From DAITMV01 sp046318595 (GTDB taxonomy: Bacteria > Pseudomonadota > Gammaproteobacteria > Burkholderiales > Burkholderiaceae_B): a stretch of DNA of 58,311 nt. Under the pieces are notes generated by a model. That model had not been told where the DNA came from. It did not search any database and worked only from the letters and a program-made list of their open reading frames with translations. Both the position numbers and the translations under genes were made by a program. This document shows positions 35,931 to 45,037 of the stretch, piece after piece. The stretch is from contig JBKCTV010000026.1 in the NCBI GenBank assembly GCA_046318595.1, positions 1-58,311 of the forward strand, given 5' to 3'. Each line of letters opens with the position of its first letter. Position 1 is the stretch's first letter.

Positions 35931-38651
35931 ATGAGCACGTTACGTACACAATGTGAAGCCAGTTTCACAATCCCCGGGGGCAAAACCGGTCACTTTTACA
36001 GCTTGCCCGCCCTGCAATCGCAGGGCTTTGCCAAGCTCGACCGCTTGCCGGTATGTATCCGCATCGTTCTTGAGTCAGTTTTGAGAAACTGCGACGGAAA
36101 AAAAGTCAACGAAGATCACATCAAGGCCCTGGCCCAGTGGAAACCGAGCGCCAGCCGCACCGATGAAATTCCATTCATCGTCGCGCGGGTCGTTCTACAG
36201 GATTTCACTGGCGTGCCCCTACTGGCTGATCTCGCAGCGATGCGCAACGTCGCTGCGGGCATGGGCAAGAACCCAAAACTCATCGAACCGCTGGTCCCTG
36301 TGGACTTGGTCGTTGATCATTCAGTCATGGTGGACTACTACGGGACCCAGGACGCTTTGCGCAAAAACATGGAACTCGAGTTTCAGCGCAACGGTGAGCG
36401 TTACAAGTTCATGAAGTGGGGTATGCAAGCATTCGAGACGTTCAAAGTCGTGCCCCCGGGCATCGGTATCGTCCACCAAGTGAACCTAGAGTACCTGTTT
36501 CGTGGCGCTCGCAGCAAACAAATCGACGGCAAGACCGTTTATTTTCCAGACACGTTGGTCGGCACCGACTCGCACACCACGATGATCAATGGCGTCGGTG
36601 TGGTGGGCTGGGGCGTTGGCGGTATCGAGGCGGAAGCGGGCATGCTGGGACAGCCGGTGTATTTCCTGACACCCGATGTCGTGGGTGTCGAGCTGACCGG
36701 CAGCTTACTCGAGGGCATCACCGCCACCGACTTGGTACTAACGATCACCGAAATGCTGCGCAAGGCCAAAGTCGTCGGTAAATTCGTCGAGTTTTTTGGC
36801 GCCGGTGCAGAGACGTTATCGGTTACCGACCGTGCCACCATCGCCAACATGGCGCCCGAGTATGGCGCAACGATGGGGTTTTTCCCGGTCGACGACAAAA
36901 CCGTGCAGTTTTTGCGCGATACCGGTCGCACCGCCGAGGAAGCCGATGCGCTGGAAGCATATTTCAAGGCCCAGGAATTATTCGGTATTCCAGTCGCCGG
37001 CAGCATCGATTACACCACCACCATCAAGCTCGATCTGTCGACAATCGAACCTTCCCTGGCGGGCCCAAAGCGCCCCCAGGACCGTATCGCACTATCGGCG
37101 ATGAAAAAAAGCTTCAATGATTTGTTTTCCGAGACGGTGGCGAATAATGGCTTCGGCAAAGCTGCGGCCGTACTCGACAAGCGCTACGATGTGGCCGACA
37201 CCGAATTTCCCGGCGCGAGCCTCGGGCATGGCGACGTGCTGATCGCCGCGATCACATCGTGCACCAACACATCCAACCCAGGCGTCCTGCTGGCAGCCGG
37301 TCTGCTGGCCAAAAACGCCGTGGCCAAAGGGCTGAAAGTCGGCAAGAACATCAAGACGTCCTTCGGTCCGGGGTCGCGCGTGGTCAACGAGTATTTACAA
37401 CAAGCCGGCTTATTGTCTTCACTCGAACAGCTCGGCTTCAACATCGTCGCGTATGGCTGCACGACCTGTATCGGCAACTCTGGCGACCTGAGCCCGGCGT
37501 TGAACGACGCCATTTCGCAAAACGATGTCATCGCCGCTGCGGTACTTTCCGGAAACCGAAATTTCGAAGCCCGCATTCACCCGAACATCCGCGCCAATTT
37601 TCTGGCATCGCCGCCGCTGGTCGTGGCGTTTGCGCTGGCCGGCCGCGTCAACATCGATCTGACTTCTGAGCCGCTGGGCCGCGATCAAAACGATCAGCCG
37701 GTATATCTACGCGACATCTGGCCAAGCAGTGACGATGTGCATGCCTTGATGCAATATGCGCTTAACCCCGCTACCTTCGCCAAGCTGTACGGCGACTTCA
37801 CTGCCGGCAACGATCTCTGGAACGACATTCCCGCCCCGACCGGTCAGGTCTACACATGGCCCGACTCGTCCTACATCGCCAAACCGCCGTTCTTCGACGA
37901 TTTTTCGATGCATGCTGGCCAGATCGGCGACATCCACGACGCCAAGCCTCTGCTGATGCTCGGCGACTCGGTAACGACCGACCATATTTCGCCAGCCGGT
38001 TCATTCAAGGCCGGCACGCCGGCAGGGCGATTTTTGACGGAAAAAGGTGTGCAAGCGCTCGATTTCAACAGCTATGGCTCACGCCGTGGCAACCACGACG
38101 TCATGATTCGCGGCACTTTCGCGAATGTCCGGGTGAAAAACCTGATGCTGCCAGTCAACGAAGACGGCACCCGCACCGAAGGAGGATTCACATTGCTCGA
38201 TGGCCAGCAGACCACAGTCTACGAGGCCGCGATGCATTACCAAGCACAAAAAACGCCCACCATCGTGCTGGCCGGCGAGGAATACGGCACGGGCTCCTCG
38301 CGCGACTGGGCGGCGAAAGGCACGATGCTGCTCGGTGTTAAAATAGTGATAGCGAAAAGTTTCGAGCGTATTCATCGCAACAACCTCGTCGGCATGGGCG
38401 TCTTGCCGCTACAGTTCAAAGGCCTGGAATCGATCACGACCCTAGCGCTGGATGGCACGGAAACTTATGACGTGCTGGGCGTCGATGAGAGTCTCAAACC
38501 GCAGCAGGACCTGACCCTCGTCATCAAGCGGCAAGATGGTAAAACCCAAAAAATATCGGTTCTGTGCCGCATCGATACGCCGATCGAAGTTGATTATTAC
38601 AAACATGGCGGCATTTTGCCGTATGTGTTGCGCGGCCTGTTGGCAGCCTGA
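35931..38651 (+). CDS. acnA: Aconitate hydratase A
   Basis: Isomerises citrate and isocitrate in the TCA cycle. The 906 residues are AcnA/IRP-like, not AcnB. The [4Fe-4S] Cys ligands appear in ITSCTNTSNP and YGCTTCIGNSG. Other motifs are VGTDSHTTMINGVGVVGWGVGG, GDSVTTDHISPAG, and the late GEEYGTGSSRDWAAKG of the swivel domain. ATG 35931 follows a clear stretch of non-coding DNA with two direct repeats. The DUF2863 gene begins 21 bases downstream. Confidence 0.97.
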   Translation: MSTLRTQCEASFTIPGGKTGHFYSLPALQSQGFAKLDRLPVCIRIVLESVLRNCDGKKVNEDHIKALAQWKPSASRTDEIPFIVARVVLQDFTGVPLLADLAAMRNVAAGMGKNPKLIEPLVPVDLVVDHSVMVDYYGTQDALRKNMELEFQRNGERYKFMKWGMQAFETFKVVPPGIGIVHQVNLEYLFRGARSKQIDGKTVYFPDTLVGTDSHTTMINGVGVVGWGVGGIEAEAGMLGQPVYFLTPDVVGVELTGSLLEGITATDLVLTITEMLRKAKVVGKFVEFFGAGAETLSVTDRATIANMAPEYGATMGFFPVDDKTVQFLRDTGRTAEEADALEAYFKAQELFGIPVAGSIDYTTTIKLDLSTIEPSLAGPKRPQDRIALSAMKKSFNDLFSETVANNGFGKAAAVLDKRYDVADTEFPGASLGHGDVLIAAITSCTNTSNPGVLLAAGLLAKNAVAKGLKVGKNIKTSFGPGSRVVNEYLQQAGLLSSLEQLGFNIVAYGCTTCIGNSGDLSPALNDAISQNDVIAAAVLSGNRNFEARIHPNIRANFLASPPLVVAFALAGRVNIDLTSEPLGRDQNDQPVYLRDIWPSSDDVHALMQYALNPATFAKLYGDFTAGNDLWNDIPAPTGQVYTWPDSSYIAKPPFFDDFSMHAGQIGDIHDAKPLLMLGDSVTTDHISPAGSFKAGTPAGRFLTEKGVQALDFNSYGSRRGNHDVMIRGTFANVRVKNLMLPVNEDGTRTEGGFTLLDGQQTTVYEAAMHYQAQKTPTIVLAGEEYGTGSSRDWAAKGTMLLGVKIVIAKSFERIHRNNLVGMGVLPLQFKGLESITTLALDGTETYDVLGVDESLKPQQDLTLVIKRQDGKTQKISVLCRIDTPIEVDYYKHGGILPYVLRGLLAA

Positions 38652-38672
38652 TTAGGAAAAGTTGCTCATTTT

Positions 38673-39911
38673 ATGCGTCGTAAACCGCTCAACAGCGTGG
38701 CACGGCCACGTTTGTCCAAGTACGCTCGCCCCCTGGCGCAAATCGCATTGCTTTTGGCTGAAGCCGGCAGTCGTAATGAACGACGTTATTGGAAACGGCG
38801 CCTCTATGCAGCCTTGGCGCCCCTTCTGGTGGGGCGCAGCGATGCGCCTCTCACCCATACGCTTGATCATTTGTACGATAGCAATGGTGCCGCCTATGAT
38901 TCCCTGGCGAGCGCCATCGAAACATGTGTAGAATCGCCATGTATCAAGGACGGTCAGGAACTCTTACTGATCGCCGCCCCCGTTCTGGCTTGGTCCAACT
39001 ATTCGATCGCCTGTGGGCGGATAGATACCAAAACAGTTCAGGATCTGCAAGCAACCCTGGAGCAGCATGTACTGGCCGAGCACGTGCAGCTCGTGCTAGG
39101 GGACTTTCTTTTCAGCCCGGACTATTTGCCGGAAAGTTATATTGCGGCGGCACAGCTGTCGCGCGAACTAGCCGGTGCTCTGCTGAATAAGGAGAGCATC
39201 ACGCTGGCGATCGAAACCCTGCCCGATATGCCGCATTTCCTGTCCGACGTCCGCTATTTGATCGGCGCGATTGCTGTGCCTGAAGGCTTGCCGATGTTCA
39301 AGTGGCAGGAAGAAACGCAAGTGGGTGCGCTCTCGATGTCTCGTGAGGATGTGCTGGCCAGCTGGAAAGTACACGGCGGCCCACAGATGCAAAAGCTCAT
39401 GCCGGGCTGCGCGCTCGAAATGTTACTGCCCAACGGTTTATACAGCGCATGCCGAAATGCCGAAAGCGAAGCTCGCAGCTACTCGGTTCGCGCCTCGATC
39501 GCCTTCATCAGTGCCGCATTGAACGTCACGCCGGCGCAAATACACGTATCGGTCGGATGCTTCGTAGATCATGGTGAAATCGAAGAGTACCGTTTAGGCT
39601 TTTCGCTGAAAAACAGCAGCGATGTTTTACACGGTATCGTCTGGCCGCTCCTGGGCGACGAGTACGGCAACGAGCCTGATCCGGTGTACGGTGACGATAT
39701 CGCCGACACCGCCGAACTGCCGACGATGCGCGCCAAGATTCAGGGCTTACTGAAAGAGCTTGGTGTCCATAAAATCATCATGCTCGATGAACGGTTTCCG
39801 CTGGAGTATTGCGAAGACTGCGGAGCGCCGGTTTACCCGAACGCCGAGGGAGAATTGATGCATGCAGAGCTGCCGGAGGACGCGGACATTCAGGATATTC
39901 AGCTGCACTAG
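38673..39911 (+). CDS. DUF2863 family protein
   Basis: A 412-residue cytoplasmic protein, recognised as DUF2863, a family largely confined to Burkholderiales. It starts with a basic segment (RRKPLNSVARPRLSKYARPL), has no signal peptide or membrane helix, and ends with an YCEDCGAPVYPNAEGELMHA block whose Cys-x2-Cys could bind zinc. It follows acnA closely and may share its transcript. The function is not known. Confidence 0.8.
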   Translation: MRRKPLNSVARPRLSKYARPLAQIALLLAEAGSRNERRYWKRRLYAALAPLLVGRSDAPLTHTLDHLYDSNGAAYDSLASAIETCVESPCIKDGQELLLIAAPVLAWSNYSIACGRIDTKTVQDLQATLEQHVLAEHVQLVLGDFLFSPDYLPESYIAAAQLSRELAGALLNKESITLAIETLPDMPHFLSDVRYLIGAIAVPEGLPMFKWQEETQVGALSMSREDVLASWKVHGGPQMQKLMPGCALEMLLPNGLYSACRNAESEARSYSVRASIAFISAALNVTPAQIHVSVGCFVDHGEIEEYRLGFSLKNSSDVLHGIVWPLLGDEYGNEPDPVYGDDIADTAELPTMRAKIQGLLKELGVHKIIMLDERFPLEYCEDCGAPVYPNAEGELMHAELPEDADIQDIQLH

Positions 39912-39940
39912 TACAGATACACATAGAACCAAAAAATGCG

Positions 39941-40381
39941 CTAATCAACCACCGGATTCCGCCGGTATTCACAATCTGCGCGTAGACAGTTGCCGTACAG
40001 CGCTAAGGCATGGTCCTGCAAGACGAAACCTCGCTCGCGGGCGACACGCTGCTGACGTTTTTCGATTTCGGCATCGAAAAACTCCTCCACCCGGCCGCAC
40101 TCCAGACAGACCAGGTGATCGTGATGAGCACCCTCGTTGAGCTCGAAAACGGCTTTACCTGCTTCGAAATGCTGGCGAGCCAGCAAACCGGCCTGTTCGA
40201 ACTGCGTCAACACCCGGTATACCGTAGCCAGGCCAATGTCCAGCTTTTCTCCCATCAAAGCGCGATAAACATCCTCGGCGCTCAGGTGACGATGGGGACC
40301 CGTCTGAAAAAGTTGAAGAATTTTTAAACGCGGCAAGGTCGCCTTCAGGCCGCTGTTTTTGAGATCGACTGCGGTTTTCAT
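39941..40381 (-). CDS. fur: Ferric uptake regulator
   Basis: Fe2+-dependent repressor of iron uptake. The 146 residues start at ATG 40381; the frame is open further upstream but that part overlaps bamE and is not Fur-like. Present are the winged-helix part (LKATLPRLKILQLF, LSAEDVYRAL, GLATVYRVLTQFEQAGLL), the GAHHDHLVCLECG metal and zinc motif (C92, C95), and a second Cys pair near the end (C132, C137). It is divergent from bamE, a conserved betaproteobacterial arrangement. The Fur-box-like site at 1428-1448 would be one of its targets. Confidence 0.96.
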   Translation of the reverse strand: MKTAVDLKNSGLKATLPRLKILQLFQTGPHRHLSAEDVYRALMGEKLDIGLATVYRVLTQFEQAGLLARQHFEAGKAVFELNEGAHHDHLVCLECGRVEEFFDAEIEKRQQRVARERGFVLQDHALALYGNCLRADCEYRRNPVVD

Positions 40382-40445
40382 ACGATTCCGAGAAGCTGTC
40401 CAGAAGTAGCTTATGATATCGGGTTTGGGAAAAACTGCGCGCCCC

Positions 40446-41393
40446 GTGAAATTCGACCGACAAAAAATCCTGCCGTTTCCGCTTCGTGCCGCACTGCTGT
40501 GCATAACCATGCCAGTAGCGCTTTCGGCCTGTAGTCTGGGACCTTACGTTCCCGGCTTACTATCGCCTTACCGCTACGAAATTCAGCAAGGCAATTTCAT
40601 CACCCAGGAAATGGCCGCTCAACTCAAAGCCGGCATGACGCGCGATCAGGTACGATTCGTACTCGGTACGCCATTGATAACGGATGCTTTTCACGGTAAT
40701 CGTTGGGACTATGTCTTTCGGCTGCAAAGAGCGAATGGCAAAATCGAGTTTTCGCGGTATACGGTCACCTTCAAAAACAACCTGCTCGATCAGTTTGGCG
40801 GTTCGGAGCTGCCCACCGAGCGCGACAACGTCGCGTTATCGAACAAACAGGCGCCAGACAGCAAGCGGGGCATCGACGACAATAACGGCGCCTTGCGTGG
40901 CACCGCCACCGCGCCCGAGCTACCAGTCGACGATCCGGGCACCGCACCCATGATACCGGTGCCGGCCACCCCGGCCATAGCGCTCACCGAACCGCTTTTG
41001 CCGGTGCAGTCGCCTCCCCTGATTCAGCAATCGGCCGAGCAGCTGGTGGAAGAACAAATTTTATCGGTCGTAGATGCGTGGGCCGCGGCTTGGTCGGCTA
41101 AGGATGCCGACAAATACCTGAGTTTTTACGCGCCGGACCATGCGCACGGCATGAAAACCCGTACCGTATGGGAGAGCTTCCGCCGGCAGCGGCTGGCGGC
41201 GCCCAGCACACTCCAGGTCGAGATCATCAAGCCCCTGATCCGCGTATTATCCGATACACGCGCGGTCGTCCAGTTCGAACAGCGTTACCGTTCCAATCTG
41301 ATAGACGAGCGCGGCCGCAAAACCCTCGACATGGTCAAAACCGGTGGCGGTTGGCAGATCGTCAACGAAACGTTCATAGTGAGCAAACGCTAA
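40446..41393 (+). CDS. bamE: BamE lipoprotein with an extra C-terminal NTF2-like domain
   Basis: About 315 residues from the GTG at 40446, which gives a normal 28-residue lipoprotein signal ending LSAC; an ATG at 40413 would give an unusually long n-region. The BamE/SmpA domain is clear: PYRYEIQQGNFITQEMAAQL, GMTRDQVRFVLGTPL, RWDYVFR. BamE helps the BAM complex insert outer-membrane proteins. A Pro/Thr-rich linker (about 145-200) then leads to a second domain (VDAWAAAWSAKDADKYLSFY to the end) that looks like the NTF2/SnoaL or Cds6 C-terminal fold. Usual BamE proteins end before this. The stop overlaps the dapB start. Confidence 0.88.
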   Translation: MKFDRQKILPFPLRAALLCITMPVALSACSLGPYVPGLLSPYRYEIQQGNFITQEMAAQLKAGMTRDQVRFVLGTPLITDAFHGNRWDYVFRLQRANGKIEFSRYTVTFKNNLLDQFGGSELPTERDNVALSNKQAPDSKRGIDDNNGALRGTATAPELPVDDPGTAPMIPVPATPAIALTEPLLPVQSPPLIQQSAEQLVEEQILSVVDAWAAAWSAKDADKYLSFYAPDHAHGMKTRTVWESFRRQRLAAPSTLQVEIIKPLIRVLSDTRAVVQFEQRYRSNLIDERGRKTLDMVKTGGGWQIVNETFIVSKR

Positions 41394-42214
41394 TGAGCAC
41401 ACTGAAGATTGCCATCGCCGGAGCCAGCGGCCGCATGGGGAAAATGCTGACCGAAGCCGTGCTGGGCGCGGCGGATTGCCGGCTGGTCGGAGCGCTCGAC
41501 CTGGCCGGCGCACCGAGCTTGGGCCGCGACCCAGGCGAGTTTCTGGGTATCGCAACCGGCGTGACGATCGTGGCCGATCTCGATGTAGTCTTGCAAGAAG
41601 CCGACTTTCTGATCGATTTCACGCGTCCAGACGGCACTTTGCGACACCTGACCGGTTGCGCAACGCACCATGTAAAACCAATCATCGGTACGACCGGTTT
41701 TACAGAGCAACAACTCACACAAATCCGCGACTTCAGTATTCATCAAGCTGCGGTGCTGGCACCGAATATGGCGGTGGGCGTCAACGCTACGTTCAAACTG
41801 CTCGAAATCGCAGCGAAAATCCTCAATGACGGCTACGATATAGAAATTATCGAAGCCCACCATCGGCATAAGGTCGATGCACCCTCTGGCACCGCCCTGG
41901 AAATGGGTCGGATCGTGGCAAAAGCGCTGCACCGTTCGCTCGACGACTGCGCCATTTTCGGTCGCGAAGGCCAGACGGGCGAACGCGCCGCCGCGACGAT
42001 CGGCTTTTCGACAATTCGTGGCGGCGATATCGTCGGCGATCACACGGTATTGTTTGCGGGTCTGGGCGAGCGAATCGAAATCACCCACAAGTCCAGCAGC
42101 CGCAGCACTTACGCCCAGGGTGCGTTGCGCGCAGTGCGGTTTCTAGCCGAGCGCTCGACTGGCTTGTATGACATGCAGGACGTGTTGAATTTGAAAACCG
42201 GACTAATCTCATAA
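41393..42214 (+). CDS. dapB: 4-hydroxy-tetrahydrodipicolinate reductase
   Basis: NAD(P)H-dependent reductase of the diaminopimelate/lysine pathway. The 273 residues contain the Rossmann motif IAIAGASGRMGKML, DFTRPDGTL, the catalytic EAHHRHKVDAPSGTAL with His and Lys, and FAGLGERIEITHKSSSR. The start ATG 41393 shares a base with the bamE stop (TAATG), so the two genes are translationally coupled. exbB begins nine bases after dapB. Confidence 0.97.
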   Translation: MSTLKIAIAGASGRMGKMLTEAVLGAADCRLVGALDLAGAPSLGRDPGEFLGIATGVTIVADLDVVLQEADFLIDFTRPDGTLRHLTGCATHHVKPIIGTTGFTEQQLTQIRDFSIHQAAVLAPNMAVGVNATFKLLEIAAKILNDGYDIEIIEAHHRHKVDAPSGTALEMGRIVAKALHRSLDDCAIFGREGQTGERAAATIGFSTIRGGDIVGDHTVLFAGLGERIEITHKSSSRSTYAQGALRAVRFLAERSTGLYDMQDVLNLKTGLIS

Positions 42215-42223
42215 ATCGAAACC

Positions 42224-42901
42224 ATGCAACCTCAAGAACTAGGATTGGCGCATTTTTGGCAACAGGCCGATAGTCTATCGCACGCCGTGGCGTACTTGCT
42301 GCTGGCGATGTCGGTGACGAGCTGGTACTTCATTTTGCTGAAAACCTGGCGCTATCTGCGCAGCCGGAGGCTTCTCCATGGCGCCGTGCGCGAATTTTGG
42401 GCGACGGCGCATCTGGACCAGGCCGTAGCGCTGCTGAGTGGGATCGATCACGAGAAGCTCTTCACGCCGTTGGCGGTGGCCGGCTTACAGGCGATGCGCA
42501 GCGCCGAGGGCTCTCTGACGGCGACCATGAGCTCGGGCGAGCGGGTCACGCGTGCTTTGCGGGAAGCGATTCAGGCCGTGTCCAGACGTCTGGGCGCTGG
42601 CCAGACCGTGTTGGCCTCGATCGGCTCGACCGCTCCATTCGTCGGCCTGTTCGGCACGGTCTGGGGCATTTACCATGCATTGCTGGGAATCTCCATACAG
42701 GGTCAGATACAAATCGAAAAAATCGCCGGACCGGTCGGGGAAGCGCTGGTGATGACAGCAGCCGGTCTGGCCGTGGCAATTCCCGCCGTTCTGGCTTACA
42801 ACGCCTTTGGGCGCGTCAACCGGCTACTGTTGCTCGATATCGATGGTTTCGCGCACGACTTGCAGGCCCTACTGGCCAACCCACCGACTGGAGCGCAATG
42901 A
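42224..42901 (+). CDS. exbB: MotA/TolQ/ExbB proton channel protein
   Basis: A 225-residue membrane protein with three helices (about 17-37, 130-155 and 168-190). It has the ExbB/TolQ signature LASIGSTAPFVGLFGTVWGIYHA and a Thr in the last helix (MTAAGLAVAIPAVLAYN). With ExbD it forms the proton-driven motor that energises TonB. ExbB rather than TolQ is preferred from size and the ExbD neighbour, without certainty. Its stop overlaps the exbD start. Confidence 0.92.
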   Translation: MQPQELGLAHFWQQADSLSHAVAYLLLAMSVTSWYFILLKTWRYLRSRRLLHGAVREFWATAHLDQAVALLSGIDHEKLFTPLAVAGLQAMRSAEGSLTATMSSGERVTRALREAIQAVSRRLGAGQTVLASIGSTAPFVGLFGTVWGIYHALLGISIQGQIQIEKIAGPVGEALVMTAAGLAVAIPAVLAYNAFGRVNRLLLLDIDGFAHDLQALLANPPTGAQ

Positions 42902-43320
42902 TGGCGTTCGGCGGTTTTCAACAGCAAGGCGACGACCGTCCGATCGCCGATATCAATACCACGCCGCTGGTCGACGTCATGCTAGTGTTGTTGGTCATTT
43001 TCATGATCACCGCCCCCTTGCTGACAAGCGCGATTCGCGTCAATTTACCGACCGTATCCGCCCCATCCATCGCCACCCCACCGGAAACGATCGCGATCGG
43101 TATCGACGCCGAGAACCGCTATGTCTGGAACAAAGAGCCCGTGGGACCGGACGAGCTGCGAAGGCGTCTGCGGGAACGAGCCAGCGCCGACCCGCAACCG
43201 GAAATTCATTTATACGCCGACAAGCTGGCCCGCTACGAAGCGCTGGCGCTCGTCCTGGGCCACGCCCAGCAAGCAGGCTTGTCGAAAATCGGTTTCGTAA
43301 CACAGCCAACAACGCCATGA
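42898..43320 (+). CDS. exbD: ExbD/TolR-family biopolymer transport protein
   Basis: A 140-residue protein with a short cytoplasmic N-terminus, one membrane helix, and a periplasmic domain. The INTTPLVDVMLVLLVIFMI stretch includes the essential Asp of the family. It partners ExbB in coupling proton flow to TonB. The start is a tandem ATG at 42898, overlapping the exbB stop. No tonB gene follows; instead, the coding frame of a small ZapB-like protein overlaps its stop. Confidence 0.92.
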   Translation: MMAFGGFQQQGDDRPIADINTTPLVDVMLVLLVIFMITAPLLTSAIRVNLPTVSAPSIATPPETIAIGIDAENRYVWNKEPVGPDELRRRLRERASADPQPEIHLYADKLARYEALALVLGHAQQAGLSKIGFVTQPTTP

Positions 43321-43544
43321 CCCTATCCTTGAATACCAAAATCGATGAACTGCAAAATAAAGTAGCGCTGCTGATCGCTGCGCTCTATACCGTTCGTCAG
43401 GACAATGCGCGTCTGCAGAGACGCATCGATAAACTCAACGGCGAACAACAACGGCTCGAGAAGAAAATCACGGGGTCGCAGCAAAAAGTGGACGACATGC
43501 TGACACAGTGGTTTCCCGAACTGTCGGCCAATAGCGGAGATTGA
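43317..43544 (+). CDS. Small coiled-coil protein, ZapB-like (TIGR02449 type)
   Basis: A 75-residue protein, almost all coiled coil (IDELQNKVALLIAALYTVRQ, then NARLQRRIDKLNGEQQRLEK). In betaproteobacteria such a gene sits directly before zapA and is annotated as TIGR02449 or ZapB-like. The start at 43317 overlaps the exbD stop (ATGA) and it ends two bases before the zapA ATG. A role in FtsZ ring or ZapA function is inferred from position. Confidence 0.75.
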   Translation: MTLSLNTKIDELQNKVALLIAALYTVRQDNARLQRRIDKLNGEQQRLEKKITGSQQKVDDMLTQWFPELSANSGD

Positions 43545-43546
43545 AC

Positions 43547-43882
43547 ATGGAAACCCTCGACGTAAAAATTATGGGGCGGGACTTTCGGGTTGCCTGCACC
43601 CCGTTGGAAAAAGAAGCATTGCTGCGCGCCGTGCAGGTGGTCGATGTCAAGATGAACACCATCCGCGAGTTGGGCCGCGTGGTCGGCGTCGACCGCATCG
43701 CCGTGATGGCGGCGCTGCAGATCGCGCACGAAGCCATCCAGCAACAGAGCGGTCAGGGTTCCCCTGGATTAGGACTGGACATTCCCGTACTTGAGCGTAA
43801 GATTCAACACATCGGCGACAATATCGATCAGGCACTGGCTGGTACTATAAGCAGCGCCGCTTCGGTTCAAGCGCCGGATTAG
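43547..43882 (+). CDS. zapA: Cell division protein ZapA
   Basis: A 111-residue FtsZ-ring stabiliser. The N-terminal DVKIMGRDFRVACTPLEKEA and the helical region VDVKMNTIRELGRVVGVDRI to IAHEAI match ZapA; the C-terminus is a helical coiled-coil dimer region. ATG 43547 is used; a TTG two codons earlier is in frame. It is directly followed by the 6S RNA gene, the usual order in proteobacteria. Confidence 0.93.
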   Translation: METLDVKIMGRDFRVACTPLEKEALLRAVQVVDVKMNTIRELGRVVGVDRIAVMAALQIAHEAIQQQSGQGSPGLGLDIPVLERKIQHIGDNIDQALAGTISSAASVQAPD

Positions 43883-43910
43883 ATTAAAATTAAAAGAATT
43901 TCCGTTTTAT

Positions 43911-44083
43911 CCCTGCTGTGTTCGCGGCTAAGTGCCAAATTCCGTGAACCAATATCGTTAGACGGGTTGCGGTGCCTCATAGAGCTGGTGTGATTGCTCC
44001 TTCGCGAGCGAACCTAAAGGCTTGGATACCGCGACCACCTTGGACTTAGGTTCAGGGGTTCGGCCTACGCGGCACATGCGGGG
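43911..44083 (+). ncRNA. ssrS: 6S RNA
   Basis: Located right after zapA, as in most proteobacteria. The ends pair (CCCTGCTGTG at 43911 with CACATGCGGGG at 44073-44083) to give a long closing stem of about 173 bases. The interior has the known 6S features, including TGCGGTGCCTCATAGAGCTG and the pyrimidine/GAGCGA area near the middle bubble. 6S RNA binds sigma-70 RNA polymerase as a promoter mimic in stationary phase. Ends are by eye and may be off by a few bases. Confidence 0.9.
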
Positions 44084-44093
44084 TACCTTCAGA

Positions 44094-44123
44094 GCGGCCA
44101 TTCCACTCGAATGGCCGCTTTTT
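44094..44123 (+). terminator. Rho-independent terminator after 6S RNA
   Basis: Perfect 10-base arms GCGGCCATTC (44094-44103) and GAATGGCCGC (44109-44118) around a five-base loop, followed by TTTTT. It ends 6S and any zapA read-through transcript 30 bases before the permease start. Confidence 0.9.
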
Positions 44124-44153
44124 GTTGGACGCTCGAACTCGGCGACGATTGTC

Positions 44154-44978
44154 ATGACCCACTCCCTATCACTATTCATCCTAATCTTATGTTGCCTGGG
44201 CGCCTGCAGCGGCTTACTGGCCGGGCTGCTCGGGATTGGTGGCGGCATGGTCCTGGTGCCTTTCCTGATGTTTCTTTTGCCTTGGCGCGGCGTTCCCGAG
44301 GCCCATGTGCTGCACGTCGCGATCGGCTCTTCCCTCGGCATCATTTTATTCACCAGCTTATCGAGCCTGCGGGCGCATCACCGGGCGGGCGCATTGTTGT
44401 GGCCGGTCGTGTTGCGGATCACCCCTGGAATACTCGTCGGCAGCCTGATCGGCGCACGCCTGGCCAATTCGCTGCGGACCGCAGCGCTGGCCTGGGCGTT
44501 CGGACTGTTTGTGATCGTATCGGCCACCCAGATGCTGTTCGATCGCAAGCCCAAAGCGGCGCGTGAACTGCCCGGTGCGTTCGGCCTTGCCAGCGTCGGT
44601 ACGGTCCTGGGCGCCGTATCGAGCCTCGTCGGGGCCGGTGGCGGGTTTTTATCGGTGCCTTTCATGATCTGGTGCAACGTCGGCATTCGCAACGCGGTTG
44701 CGACTTCAGCCGGCATCGGCCTGCCAATCGCGGTTTTTTCTGCGCTGGGCTATGGGTATAACGGCTGGCATGTGAATGGTCTGCCGGCCGGCTCACTTGG
44801 ATTTGTGTACCTACCCGCGGTCGCCTGCGTGGTGGCGTTGAGCATTTTCACGGCCCCGGTGGGTGCGCAACTAGCGCACCGTTTACCGGTTGCGACCTTG
44901 AAAAAAATATTCGCAATCGTTTTATACGCACTGGCGTTGACGATGTTTTATAAGGCTTATACAGCCAGCGACTACTGA
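44154..44978 (+). CDS. TauE/SafE-family sulfite exporter / anion permease
   Basis: A 274-residue membrane protein with about eight helices and the TauE/SafE hallmarks: GLLAGLLGIGGGMVLVPFLM near the N-terminus and its repeat SLVGAGGGFLSVPFMIW in the middle. The family exports sulfite or sulfo-organic anions. ATG 44154 is chosen; an open frame upstream runs through the 6S RNA and its terminator and is not coding. It converges with lgt. Confidence 0.9.
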   Translation: MTHSLSLFILILCCLGACSGLLAGLLGIGGGMVLVPFLMFLLPWRGVPEAHVLHVAIGSSLGIILFTSLSSLRAHHRAGALLWPVVLRITPGILVGSLIGARLANSLRTAALAWAFGLFVIVSATQMLFDRKPKAARELPGAFGLASVGTVLGAVSSLVGAGGGFLSVPFMIWCNVGIRNAVATSAGIGLPIAVFSALGYGYNGWHVNGLPAGSLGFVYLPAVACVVALSIFTAPVGAQLAHRLPVATLKKIFAIVLYALALTMFYKAYTASDY

Positions 44979-45037
44979 CAAAGTAAGCCCCCTTCAGACA
45001 AAATCGACTGATATTCGGCCGGCAGGCTTGCCTGTCT

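Noticed and set aside
44022..44153. Upstream extension of the TauE/SafE permease frame
   Set aside because: The extension covers the 3' part of 6S RNA and the perfect terminator hairpin. The family N-terminus starts at ATG 44154.
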